The notes below the pieces were generated by a model. It made no database searches, was not told where the DNA came from, and saw nothing but the letters and a program-made list of their open reading frames with translations. This document shows positions 34,601-44,145 of a DNA stretch of 64,000 nt, piece after piece. Origin of the DNA: Marsupella aquatica (lineage: Eukaryota > Marchantiophyta); assembly GCA_973895155.1 (NCBI GenBank), contig OZ316895.1:23560001-23624000 (forward strand). Reading direction: 5' to 3'. How positions within the stretch are numbered: the first letter of the stretch is position 1; every line of letters starts with the position of its first letter. A program made the position numbers and the translations under genes.

Positions 34601-34880
34601 TTCATGATTTTTGTTCAAAATCACACTGGGACAAACACAGTTGGTAACATTTTATTATATAAATAACAATAGAAGATTAGAGATTTTGGTGTGCTTTGCA
34701 CCTTAGTGTCAAGAGGGCCTCTTTGTGGCGATTTTAATTTAGCATACGCAAAATCACACAGGGACACTCATGGTTGGTAACATTTTAATATACACAAGCC
34801 CTATGCCAGTGCATTGCACTGTGCAAGGAGGGCGAGGGCCGGCCCATAGGGAGTCGGGCCAGGGCATTTATGGGGCAACG
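31618..34880. other. upstream DNA of nad7 and repeat-bearing spacer
   Basis: 31618-31760 is moderately GC-rich and should hold the nad7 leader and promoter. Two diverged direct copies of about 150-160 bp lie at about 31845-32005 and 32075-32235; both contain CCTGGATAAATGCAAGGAAT, GGAGTTAGCA and ATGCAAAC(G/A)GGC(C/T)TGAAA. From 32300 to 34880 I see AT-rich DNA and no convincing exon. Confidence 0.55.
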
Positions 34881-34884
34881 GGAG

Positions 34885-34903
34885 TTTAGGGTTTAGGGTT
34901 TAG
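34885..34903 (+). repeat. short interstitial telomere-type repeat
   Basis: TTTAGGGTTTAGGGTTTAG, the plant telomere repeat (TTTAGGG) in almost three copies. Such telo-boxes occur in plant promoters as well as at old junctions; no gene start is evident beside it. Confidence 0.85.
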
Positions 34904-35034
34904 CACATATGTGCCATGGGTGCACATTTCTTCCATCAAAGGTCAGGGAAAACAGTTAATCAATTTGACGGTTATTGATCCTTCCCACCCAAGAGATATT
35001 TTGTATTGGGAAGAAGGACTAAAAAATGTGGGAT

Positions 35035-36085
35035 CCCTTATTATAGTTGTAGATATTGCGCCAATTTTTACCGTGGTTGTCATTCAAATTTGCAAGGCAC
35101 AAAAATGAGAAATTCTGTTAGAGAGAAGGAGTAAAGCCAAAAAGTGAATTAAGTTTAGTGTGAATGGAAAAGAGTCACACCATTGTTAGAGAGTAAATTA
35201 AATGAGATAAACAAAAACAAGGGACTATAGTAACACAATGCACCAGGATCAATGAGGATCTTCCCTCCATGATCAATTCAAGGAAGTACTCTACATATGG
35301 AATAGGGTGTAATGCATAGTTTTGTGTAATAGTGGTAGGAGTTAAATTGCAGATACTACTTTAATTAGTCAATAAGGGGACTACATGCACAGCTTTAATC
35401 AAATAAAAAACTATTATTCCAATATTTGGGGTGCTTTCTTATATTCAATTTTTTGTGTCATTTCAATGCCAAAAAAACAAAAGGATAAGGCCCAAAGACG
35501 TAGCAAAGATCATGGCATGGGCGTTGATGACTCAGTGTTGGGTAAGGACACACTTTTACTTGACAACATATTTTCACTTCACAATATCTTTCACATAACA
35601 ACCTTTTTGGCGCCATGACATCTTTTCCCTTGACGACATCATTTTATTTCATGACATCTTTTTCACATAACGTCGACACCTTTGGCAAAACAACATCTTT
35701 GTACTTGATACCATCATTTTACTTGATGACATCTTTCACATAACCACATCTTTGGCAAAATGACGTCATTTTTCTTAACGACATCTTTTTATTTGACGAC
35801 GTCTTTCACATAATGACATCTTCGGCAAAACAACTTCTTGTTTTTTAACAGCTTTTTATTTTACTTGACAACAACTTTAATTCACATAAAGACATCTTTG
35901 TCAAAATGACTTTTTTTTCCTTTACGGCATCTTTTCACTTCACGACATGTTTCACATAACAACATCTTTGGCGTCATAACTTCTTTTTTCTTAACGACAT
36001 GTTTTTACAGCACAACATTTTTCAGATAAAGACATGATCTTGGGCATCACATCGTCTTTTGTGCAACGCATGGGTATTGAGCTAG
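35035..36085 (+). mobile_element. Helitron-like non-autonomous repeat, copy 1
   Basis: Shares sequence with 44146-45487: TTTGCAAGGCACAAAAA near the start, TTAAATTGCAGATACTA, CCAAAGACGTAGCAAAGATC, then a long stretch built from degenerate (T/G)ACGACATCTTTT units. It ends with GTGCAACGCATGGGTATTGA and CTAG (36082-36085) followed by T. A small GTGC-aac-GCA(C/T) stem and a CTRR end about ten bases later, inserted before T, are Helitron features. No RepHel helicase is encoded. The 5' boundary is approximate. Confidence 0.5.
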
Positions 36086-36159
36086 TTCACCATATTACAC
36101 TGTTTACCTAGTTAGTGTTACTAACACTAATTTTGTAGCTAGCAAGAATTTGAGTCACA

Positions 36160-36345
36160 TAAGAAATAGGCTTACTAACATGAACACTAAATTTAAAATA
36201 ACATGATTGATTCGATTAGTGTTACCGTGAAATACAGTTATTAGAATCAGCTCAGAATATTTGTGAGAGGAGAATAATTGATCCAGAAAATGTTCCATGC
36301 ATGAAAATGTTGCAGTCACACCGTTGGAGTGTGCAAAATGTGACT
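36160..36345. repeat. dispersed repeat copy 2 (partner at 21885-22070)
   Basis: See the partner copy. It follows the Helitron-like end at 36085 by about 75 bases. Confidence 0.5.
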
Positions 36346-36621
36346 TGAAACAATAATATAGAGACAGGATACCTTCCATGAAGGGAGCACAACTAAACCA
36401 TTACATGGGATACTAGTTAATCTCATCAATAATCAATCACTTTCATCAGTCGGTCTGATAACAGCTATCACCTCGCGATCATCTAAGAGAGGCCGTCGAG
36501 TTGCGGCGGGAGAAAAAAAGAGATTTAAAAAAATTAAAATAAAAAAACAAAATCACCCTATTTCCACAAGGTCAGCCAAAATGCTTTTTTTCATTTTTTT
36601 GGGTCCAAAAGCCTATCTCGG

Positions 36622-36721
36622 NNNNNNNNNNNNNNNNNNNNNNNNNNNNNNNNNNNNNNNNNNNNNNNNNNNNNNNNNNNNNNNNNNNNNNNNNNNNNNN
36701 NNNNNNNNNNNNNNNNNNNNN
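36622..36721. other. assembly gap of 100 N
   Basis: Exactly 100 undetermined bases, the conventional size for a gap of unknown length. The true distance between sequences on either side is therefore unknown. Confidence 1.
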
Positions 36722-36989
36722 GCAATGATTCTTCTTCTTCCCACATCTGGGCCGATCTGAAACGCGGTTTTGATCTGCACAACAACAACATCATCTTCTT
36801 AACACATCTAGGGGTGTAACTTTGTTCAGCTGTTTGTGACCAACAGGGGTGATCGACCCCCTTGCGGAGGCAGGGGCCTAGCTGGTTTACATCCCATCGA
36901 TCAAGTTTTAGTGTTGTCCAATATATAGGGCATATATCATGGAGTTGGTGTGGGAGTTGGGGACACATCAGAGTTGGTGACACATCACA

Positions 36990-37225
36990 ATTTTGTAAGT
37001 TGGAGACCAAATCGATAGGAAATGTGAGTTGTTTAATTATCCCATCAACTTTGGGCATGTCCCATATGGAGTTGGCGATGTCACAGTTGTAATTTGGTCA
37101 TCCTGTGAGGAGACCAAATCAATAGGAGATGTGAATTGACATTCCTATCCATAAAAGTTTGATTGTGTCCCATATGGAGTTGGTGAGGTCACAATTGTAT
37201 GTTGGTTATCCTTTGACGAGAGCAA
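36990..37225. repeat. tandem module upstream of MOT1 copy 2 (about 105-110 bp, two copies)
   Basis: GAGACCAAATCGATAGGA and GAGACCAAATCAATAGGA open two modules that each continue to TGTCCCATATGGAGTTGG and TCACA(G/A)TTGTA. The corresponding place upstream of MOT1 copy 1 (about 23750-23845) has only one module. Confidence 0.8.
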
Positions 37226-37559
37226 AATAGTCAAACATGTCGACTCCATTGGCTCACTTCACACACTTCACACACTTTGGTCTGATTCAGCTTCACACAC
37301 TTGGTCTCCTTAAACCAGCACTGGCCAAGTGGCCATGTATAAGTTAGGGAGAAGTGTCCAAGAATTCCTCGTTTGTCCATATTCCACCGACTTTTGTCCT
37401 CTAAGGTTCGTTAGCTCCATGATTTCATGAAAAAAATACTTTTAATGGTAGCTTGTTGTGGTTTAAACTGGCCCCATCTCAGCCATTTTTTGAATAATTT
37501 AGATCTCCCCAGGACGGTCGTTTATTATCGACCCAAAACCTAGCTAGGCTTTTCAAGAG

Positions 37560-38060
37560 GGGTCCTTGTAATTGCACATAAAAAAGTATGAAAAAGATAC
37601 TTAGAAGAAACAACACTCGATCACTCATATAACAAAACTCCCAATTAAATAATGAGTGCTCATAAAAAAAGTAGTAGCTAGGTCATAAGTAGAAGAAACC
37701 ACCCTCGCTCATATAACAAAACAATCTAGTTTGTCGTGTTATAGAAACTTGATACGTGGTCGAAGAAACAACACTAAGTGATAGCACATGTGCTCAGACC
37801 GTGATACAAAAACTTCATCCAACCTCTGAGCACATGCCACGTAGATCTAGATAATTGCACATAAAAAGCAAGATAGGGGGAAGAAAACACACTAAGTTAT
37901 ATAAGAGCACATAAAAAGCAAGATGGGAGGACGAAGACACACTCACTTATATAAGAGAACGATCTAATTTATCGTGGCATGGAAACTTCATCCAACCTGT
38001 GAGAACATGCCACGTGACAGATTTGCAACAAGATTGACGGACAGTTCTTACAATACTGGC
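37560..38060. repeat. minisatellite-like insertion in the upstream DNA of MOT1 copy 2
   Basis: Between CCAGGACGG...TTCAAGAG and the CTGGACATTTCTA string, copy 2 has roughly 480 bases that copy 1 lacks. They contain repeated GCACATAAAAAGCAAGAT(A/G)GG, ACTTATATAAGAG and ACTTCATCCAACCT(C/G)TGAG units. One unit ends in GCCACGTGAC, a G-box core, where its sister has GCCACGTAG. Confidence 0.7.
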
Positions 38061-38520
38061 GGAGTTCGAAACGTAATTGTGGAAACTGGACATTTCTACG
38101 CATATGTGCTCATCGTCTAGACTCGTAGATGCTCGTAGTGGATGACTACTAAAGACCCTTTGACATTAGGTCATTTGTATTGGAGCGCAATAATAGAACT
38201 CACTCAGCTGGACAGCCATCGTGTTCAGTTCACCCATTTGTAGAAGGTGTTTATTTGTAGAAGGTGTTTATTGAAGAGCTTTCAATGGCAGATTTTGGTA
38301 TGAGAATGGTTCCAGGAGCTGAGCGATCTCACTCTCGCAGCTAGACTGTCATTAAGAGTGGTTCAGACTCAGTAGAGAGTTATTCATTAATGAGGGTGAA
38401 ACTATATTATTGGCAAAACATCAACTTCAAATTATACACCAGTGTGGCAGCTCAGTCTTGACACTAGGAGTGTTCGCCACCCAACTAATTCGGTTCAGCT
38501 TGTGGTGCGGACCTTAACGT

Positions 38521-38610
38521 AGTGGAGAGTGTTATACAATCGAGAGTTGCCATTCTTACGGCAGTAGTGGAGAGTGTTATACAATCGGGAGTTGCCATTC
38601 TTACTGCCGT
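38521..38610. repeat. tandem duplication, two 45-bp units
   Basis: AGTGGAGAGTGTTATACAAT begins at 38521 and 38566. It adds codons to an upstream in-frame extension of MOT1 copy 2 (38522-38767). Confidence 0.95.
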
Positions 38611-38767
38611 AAGAGGAGAAGGTCCAGAATGTGAGTCTGATTCGAGGTCCAGCTCGAGGCCAAGTCCACCCAGTCGAAGTAATTCACTCATTTCCTGCCC
38701 ACATTTCACGTGGACTGAGATCTCGTCAGCTAAGATTGTTCGTCGGGGAGTACAGCATTCTGGTACC

Positions 38768-40294
38768 ATGGCGTCCATGGAACGAAGTACTTCGGGTGCG
38801 AGTCCGCAGTTGGTTCAAGGAGGAGGAGATCTCATCGTTAAGAAGGGGCTCAGAGCACCAGCAGCTGTTCTGTGGGGAAGTCTGAGGTCCAATTTAGCGA
38901 CGAAGGCTGGGATTTGGCAAGAAATGAGTGGATCGGTAGGAGACATTGGAACATTCTTACCCATCGTGCTGGCGATGGCACTGGTGAACGGGCTGAGCTT
39001 CGGGACAACACTCATTTTCACGGGCATTTTCAATCTCATCACGGGGGCACTCTTCGGAGTTCCCATGGCAGTGCAACCCATGAAATCCATCGCTGCCGTG
39101 GCCACTACGGAAGGAGACCACCTCACCGTACCTCAGATCATGGCCGCCGGAATCACCACCGGCGCTCTCCTCTTCTTCCTCGGCGCCACAGGGTTGATGA
39201 CCCTCGTCCAGAAAGTAATCCCATTGTCCCTCGTCCGGGGAATCCAGCTCGCTCAGGGCATTTCGTTCGGCCTCACTGCTGTCAAATACGTCGTAAAAAA
39301 TCAGAGCCTCAAGACCTCGAAATCGACCTCCGACACCGACAGAAGCTGGATGGGTTCGGACGGGCTGCTCGTCTCGTTCTCGGCGTTCTTCTTCGTGATC
39401 CTTGTCACGGGCGCCGGCGATGGCTCGGGCAACGAGCCATATAAATGCGGGGCCAGCGTCAAAGAGAAAGACGAACAGTTTAGCGATTCTGCTCCTGGTG
39501 AGAAACTGCCGACCACCATTGAAGATGGAGACCAAGCTCTTCCGCAGAAGACGACGGATTCTCATTCAGGGCTCGAGGGATGGAGAATGCGGGCGAGATT
39601 TGTGTCAATAATTCCTACAGCTCTAGTAATCTTCGTGGCGGGAATCGTTATCGCCATAGCCAGGGACACAGGCGTGTTTCGGGGGTGGAAGTTTGGGCCC
39701 TCTCAGATCCGTGTCGTTCCCATCTCATGGCACGACTGGAAGACGGGGTTCGTACGTGCCGCCGTGCCTCAAATCCCACTCTCGATCTTCAATTCCGTCA
39801 TCGCCGTATGCAAGCTCTCGCAAGACTTGTTTCCGGAGAAGAAATTCGTAACTCCGAGTCACGTCTCCATGGGTGTGGGGCTCATGAACCTCGTCGGGTG
39901 CTGGTTCGGAGCCGTGCCGGTCTGTTACGGATGCGGGGGGCTTGCGGGGCTGTACCGATTCGGGGCGAGGACGGGGCTGTCGGTCGCCATTCTCGGGACC
40001 GTCAAGCTCCTCGTCGGTCTCGTAATGGGGAGCTCGTTGTTGAGATTGTTGAGTAATTTTCCGATCGGGCTGCTGGGAGTACTGTTGTTCTTCTCAGGGC
40101 TGGAGCTGGCAGCGGCTTGCCGCGACCAGAACAGTCGCGTCGACGCCTTCGTGATGCTGGTCGTGACATTCGTGGCCCTCGGGACTACAAACCTCACGAG
40201 CGGATTCGTTGTGGGTCTCATGGTGTGGGTGGCAGTCAAAATCAACGAGCTTGGGATGGAAGCTCGATGGCCGCGCCCAGAGGATTTTGTGTGA
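38768..40294 (+). CDS. MOT1: molybdate transporter MOT1, copy 2
   Basis: Intronless, 508 residues from the ATG at 38768, which aligns with the start of copy 1. The same frame is open back to an ATG at 38522 and would add 82 residues; copy 1 has a stop there, and the extension contains a fresh 45-bp duplication, so I prefer 38768. Same membrane pattern and acidic loop as copy 1. Differences fall in the family signatures: position 101 is A instead of P (MAVQPMKSIAA) and in the second motif H387 becomes Y and Q395 becomes L (VCYGCGGLAGLYRFG). As the rest is well conserved this looks like functional divergence and not decay, although loss of transport is also possible. No frameshift or stop is seen. 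Confidence 0.92.
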   Translation: MASMERSTSGASPQLVQGGGDLIVKKGLRAPAAVLWGSLRSNLATKAGIWQEMSGSVGDIGTFLPIVLAMALVNGLSFGTTLIFTGIFNLITGALFGVPMAVQPMKSIAAVATTEGDHLTVPQIMAAGITTGALLFFLGATGLMTLVQKVIPLSLVRGIQLAQGISFGLTAVKYVVKNQSLKTSKSTSDTDRSWMGSDGLLVSFSAFFFVILVTGAGDGSGNEPYKCGASVKEKDEQFSDSAPGEKLPTTIEDGDQALPQKTTDSHSGLEGWRMRARFVSIIPTALVIFVAGIVIAIARDTGVFRGWKFGPSQIRVVPISWHDWKTGFVRAAVPQIPLSIFNSVIAVCKLSQDLFPEKKFVTPSHVSMGVGLMNLVGCWFGAVPVCYGCGGLAGLYRFGARTGLSVAILGTVKLLVGLVMGSSLLRLLSNFPIGLLGVLLFFSGLELAAACRDQNSRVDAFVMLVVTFVALGTTNLTSGFVVGLMVWVAVKINELGMEARWPRPEDFV

Positions 40295-40360
40295 AGAAAG
40301 CTCAGGAGAGCAACATTGACAATTGTGTTTCCTCCGATGTTCTACTATAGAAATGAAGAT

Positions 40361-41180
40361 TAGCCAAACTAAGGGATGCTCCCCTTGCACGTAGCCCGAC
40401 AACCATGCAACCCCATGTACGTGACACCTTTTACCCTTCTCATGGACTCTCTTCTGGTTTCGAAAACTCTAGCCTGAGTACCTTAAAATAAAGATGAAAA
40501 CCCAAAACAATATTGCAAAAAAAAGAACTCTATGCTATTACTATAGTCCCTTGCCATTCATCATCTTTGCCCCATCCCTGGTTTGTGTTCAGGCACCCTC
40601 ACTTTCACTTTTGTCCTTATTGACAGTTACTCTCTAGAGGCTTCACTCTAGTGAGGGTGACCAGAATTGAGGGTGAGTCACCCCTAATGTATGCATACTA
40701 GGAGTGAGTCCACCCTGGCTCCTATAGCAACGAGGTGATCAGAATTGAGGAACAGGTAGTGAGTAGCCATGGAAAGTAGCTTTGCATGACGTTTAATTTA
40801 TTGGTGAGATTAAAAAAAGAATTGATCGACCTTCAATATCTCTTTCTATCAAATATACTTGGCTCTTCTTGGGCTTCTAAGAAGCCGCTTGGAAAGATGT
40901 TTGCAAGCATTGTCTGTAATTGCTCAAGTTTTGATCGAAAATTGGTTCTTCTTGGGCTCTTTGGAAGCTGCTTAAAAAGATGTTTCCAAGCATAGTATTA
41001 GCTCCGGTTTTTAGAAGAATTGAGACTTAATTATGAATTTCTAAAAATTAGTCCGTCGGTCATTGTCTGTCCATACTTAGTTTACGCTTCCCAAATAGCA
41101 TGTCACACTAACATCTCCCTCAATATCCAAACTAATCTTATTAAATTGTCAGGTTGGTTAGAAACAGCTTGGAAAGATCT
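40361..41180. other. spacer downstream of MOT1 copy 2
   Basis: AT-rich. CTTCTTGGGCT(T/C)T followed by GAAGC(C/T)GCTT and AAAGATGTTT(G/C)CAAGCAT occurs twice (about 40863-40912 and 40947-40993). No convincing exon. Confidence 0.5.
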
Positions 41181-41182
41181 TT

Positions 41183-42757
41183 CCAATGAGACTAGTATAG
41201 TCAATCACATTTGGAAAGATCTTTACGGACCCCCATGAGAGGTCTCTTGCAAATTCCCTGCCACGAGGTTACGCCACATCATCACAACCAGCCACAAACA
41301 GGAATGATCATACTTTTAACAATAACAAACATGCACATTCCTGTTTGTGGCAAAAGCAACATAATTTTGGGGCCCCATGCCGTAAATATTGAACGTAAAA
41401 AAACCAAAATACAAAGGGAGATATGTCATTTAGTAAAATAAAGTTACCATTTTGATGTTTGTCAAAAATATATCAGTGGTTTATATCAAAATGCTTGTAT
41501 TTTTTAATTGTTTGCAAGCTTGAAAAAGCCAACCAATAGAAATGTACATAGTTAAAACCCCTTTGGCTTCACATTGTAAAACTAAATAATCAATCTCCTT
41601 AGTACTTGATAAAATTTGTCAATGTTTGATTCATTGGAAAACTCAAAATCAAGATTTAGAAACTCGTGACCTCTTTAGTATTGTCTTGATAAAATCTCTC
41701 AATGTCACACTCATTGGAAAACTAAAGTAAAATTAAAAACTGATCATTTCCTTAGTACTTGACAAAATCTATCAATGTTAGGTTCATTGGAAAGCTAGAG
41801 AAATTCAGATACTCATGATCTCTTTAATTCTTGACAAATAATCTCAATGTCACACATTAGAAAGCTAGAGAAATTGAAAATCTCATGATCTCTTTAGTAA
41901 CGTGACAAAATCTGACGTAAAATTTGTCAATGTCGGACTCGATCATGTTGGAAAGTTAAAAGAATTCATGGACTCATGATCAATATTTCTTATACTCACT
42001 CATTGGAAAGGCAAAGAAATTCAAAAACTCATTTGGAACTTGACAAAATTTGTCAATCTGAGGCTCATTGGAAACCCTTTCTTGATTAAGAGATATCACA
42101 ATCTCATCACCGTCACAATTAAACTTAGCCGTTGAAAATTTATTTCTTTGATTACATCGTCATCCCTTGTCCACAATGCTTGCTTCCCGGCTTGAATTGT
42201 TTGCATTCCTCTAGTCTTCAACTGAAGCTCACTTTGAACACAGGTTGACGCCAAATGCAGCCTCTATGTCAAAGAAACAATCATTGGTCTCCCTCTCACA
42301 CCATAGCTTTCTTAAATAAAAAAACTACAAATCCTTCATGTGAAGCGATGACTTGTTTGTTTTGTGTGTTCTTCCCACCGAATCGACAAGCGCTCTTTTG
42401 CCAATAGCTAAGTGTTGTCCTCCGGTCTGTCTTGTGGCGGTAATGCTCAATGTAACTCACAAACGATCAATCATGAATGATAGGAACACGATTTCTCTAA
42501 TGTGTAAGCAAAAACCGTCAAAAAACTCAATTCCTCCATATTCAACCTTTCGTTGATAAATCTCCTCTATCTTTTGAGCGTTACTTTTTTTTTGTACGAG
42601 CACACACCAATACCATTGGGAGACTCAAAACCGTCGATTACCCGGGCGATTACCGCCTTGTTGAAAATTGATTTCACTTCATCAAATACACATTCCTTGG
42701 ATGAACATGGGGGTCCACGGATTAATTCCAATGAGACTAGTATAGTCAATCACATTT
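41183..42757. repeat. interval bounded by a 30-bp direct repeat and an inner 11-bp inverted repeat
   Basis: CCAATGAGACTAGTATAGTC followed by AATCACATTT occurs at 41183-41212 and 42728-42757. Inside these, GGACCCCCATG (41227-41237) and its reverse complement CATGGGGGTCC (42706-42716) face each other. This resembles the ends of an inserted element of about 1.5 kb, but no transposase is visible. Confidence 0.5.
41590..42085. repeat. degenerate minisatellite, roughly 70-75-bp units
   Basis: CTTGA(T/C)AAAATYT(G/C)TCAATGT, CTCATTGGAAA and CTCATGATCTCTTTAGTA recur about six times with many differences. Confidence 0.7.
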
Positions 42758-43300
42758 CACGGAGAATTGAGAGACCTTGAAAGTTTCCAATTCAAGATGA
42801 TGGTGTCATTTTCTTACCACATCTAACTCATCTCCCGACTCATCTGTGGTATCTGTACTATACGAGCAGAAGGACAACTTAGCTGCAGTCCATCCAGGTT
42901 GCAATCTATCCGACAAGTCTTCTGGAAATCATGGAGTTCCATCCGTGCTCCAATCTTCACCTTTAATCATTATAAATCATGATTTCAAATGCAAAAGGAA
43001 ACTCAATCAATAGTAGCTAGCTCAAGAGCTAACTAAGATTGAGTAAATCTTGCCCGGGGAAGCAAGGCTGGGTGGTAACTCACTTAAATGGAGACTAATA
43101 GGTTTGGTGTAAATGTGTCTATTAGTAACTGTTCCCTTTATGTGGGATTTCACAGATTTCCCCTTAAAATTTATTTATTTATTAAATTGAGTAAATGAAC
43201 TCTAGCTAAGTAGGATTGATGGGTCTGACAGACTCTGTGATACCAGTATTATCACTGGTTCTTGCTTTGTAGACTGATGTGTGATGATCTCAACCATAAG
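42758..43300. other. spacer without features
   Basis: No convincing exon; AT-rich with one short TTTATTTATTTATTAAATT run. Confidence 0.4.
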
Positions 43301-43329
43301 GCGTCACTTGGATTGCAGTGTCGCAAAGT

Positions 43330-43720
43330 CAGCACCAAGCCGCTGCAAGCTGTCGCGATCCCCCCCCATCGGCGGCCAGCCCTGCCCAGCTTGCGGCCAC
43401 CCACGCTGACTGGCTGGCTGGCTTGGGGCAGGGCTGGCTGGCTCCGCCCTCTGCCTCCCAGGCCCCCTTTTCCTCCCCACCTCGTGGCCCCTCCTCCTGC
43501 CCCTCCTGCCTCCCAACCCCACTCTCCCCGGCCTCTCGCCCTCTTGCCTCTCTAACCCCGCTCTCCCCTTTTGCCCTGACTCTCCCTCCTCGCGCTCCCC
43601 CACTCAACCGTAAAACCCTGCCTCGATGACCCACCTGATCCCCGCCCTTGCCCTTGCCTGGACTTGGTCTTGCCCTTGCCTGGACTCAGTCTCGCCCTTG
43701 GACTCTGTCTTGCATTTTGG
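43330..43720. repeat. GC-rich pyrimidine tract
   Basis: The plus strand is dominated by C and CT runs (CCCCTCCTCCTGCCCCTCC) and is followed by repeats of CTTGCCCTTGCCTGGACT. Several frames are open on both strands because stop codons are rare in such DNA. I do not call a gene. Confidence 0.7.
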
Positions 43721-43859
43721 ACTTGGATCGACTCATGCCTAGACCGAGGACCGGGTTCCTACTGGGTTTTTTTTGTCCTTGCGCATGGAGGCCGGCCTGA
43801 CAAAATGCAACAATCCTCTGCCCTAACTCATCTCCAAAATTATTGGAGTTTTTTTAGTT

Positions 43860-44140
43860 AACAACATGTTTTACTTGACAACACCTTTTACTAAGGATGT
43901 CTCATTACTTGCCCACATATTTCAATTGGCATAACCACATCTTTGACATAATGTCATCTTTTTAATACTTAACAACAGCTTTTATGCCACAGTATTGTAC
44001 CTATTAACAACATCTTTTACGCCATGACATCTTTTACACAATGACATATTTTTACTTATTAATGACATCTCTGATGCCACTACATATGTTTACTTAACAG
44101 CATCTTTTATGGAAAAGTATACGCACAGGTATTGAGCTAT
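43860..44140 (+). mobile_element. Helitron-like repeat fragment
   Basis: Consists of degenerate ACAACATCTTTTACT units and ends TACGCACAGGTATTGAGCTAT (CTAT at 44137-44140), a variant of the end seen at 36085 and 45487. It abuts the start of the next copy. Confidence 0.4.
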
Positions 44141-44145
44141 TAACT

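Larger units (their letters stand above)
37030..40360. repeat. segmental duplication copy 2 (MOT1 copy 2 plus upstream DNA)
   Basis: Partner of 23750-26160. It is longer because of the doubled module at 36990-37225, the insertion at 37560-38060 and the 45-bp duplication at 38521-38610. Confidence 0.85.

Noticed and set aside
36591-37058. 155-codon minus ORF
   Set aside because: It runs through the 100-N gap, so its length is an artefact.
38522-38767. Upstream ATG of MOT1 copy 2 as the true start
   Set aside because: Copy 1 has an in-frame TGA in the equivalent place, and the extension contains a fresh 45-bp duplication. Kept only as a possibility.
43304-43634. Proline/glycine-rich ORFs on both strands
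   Set aside because: The C-rich low-complexity tract lacks stop codons in many frames; no conserved feature.
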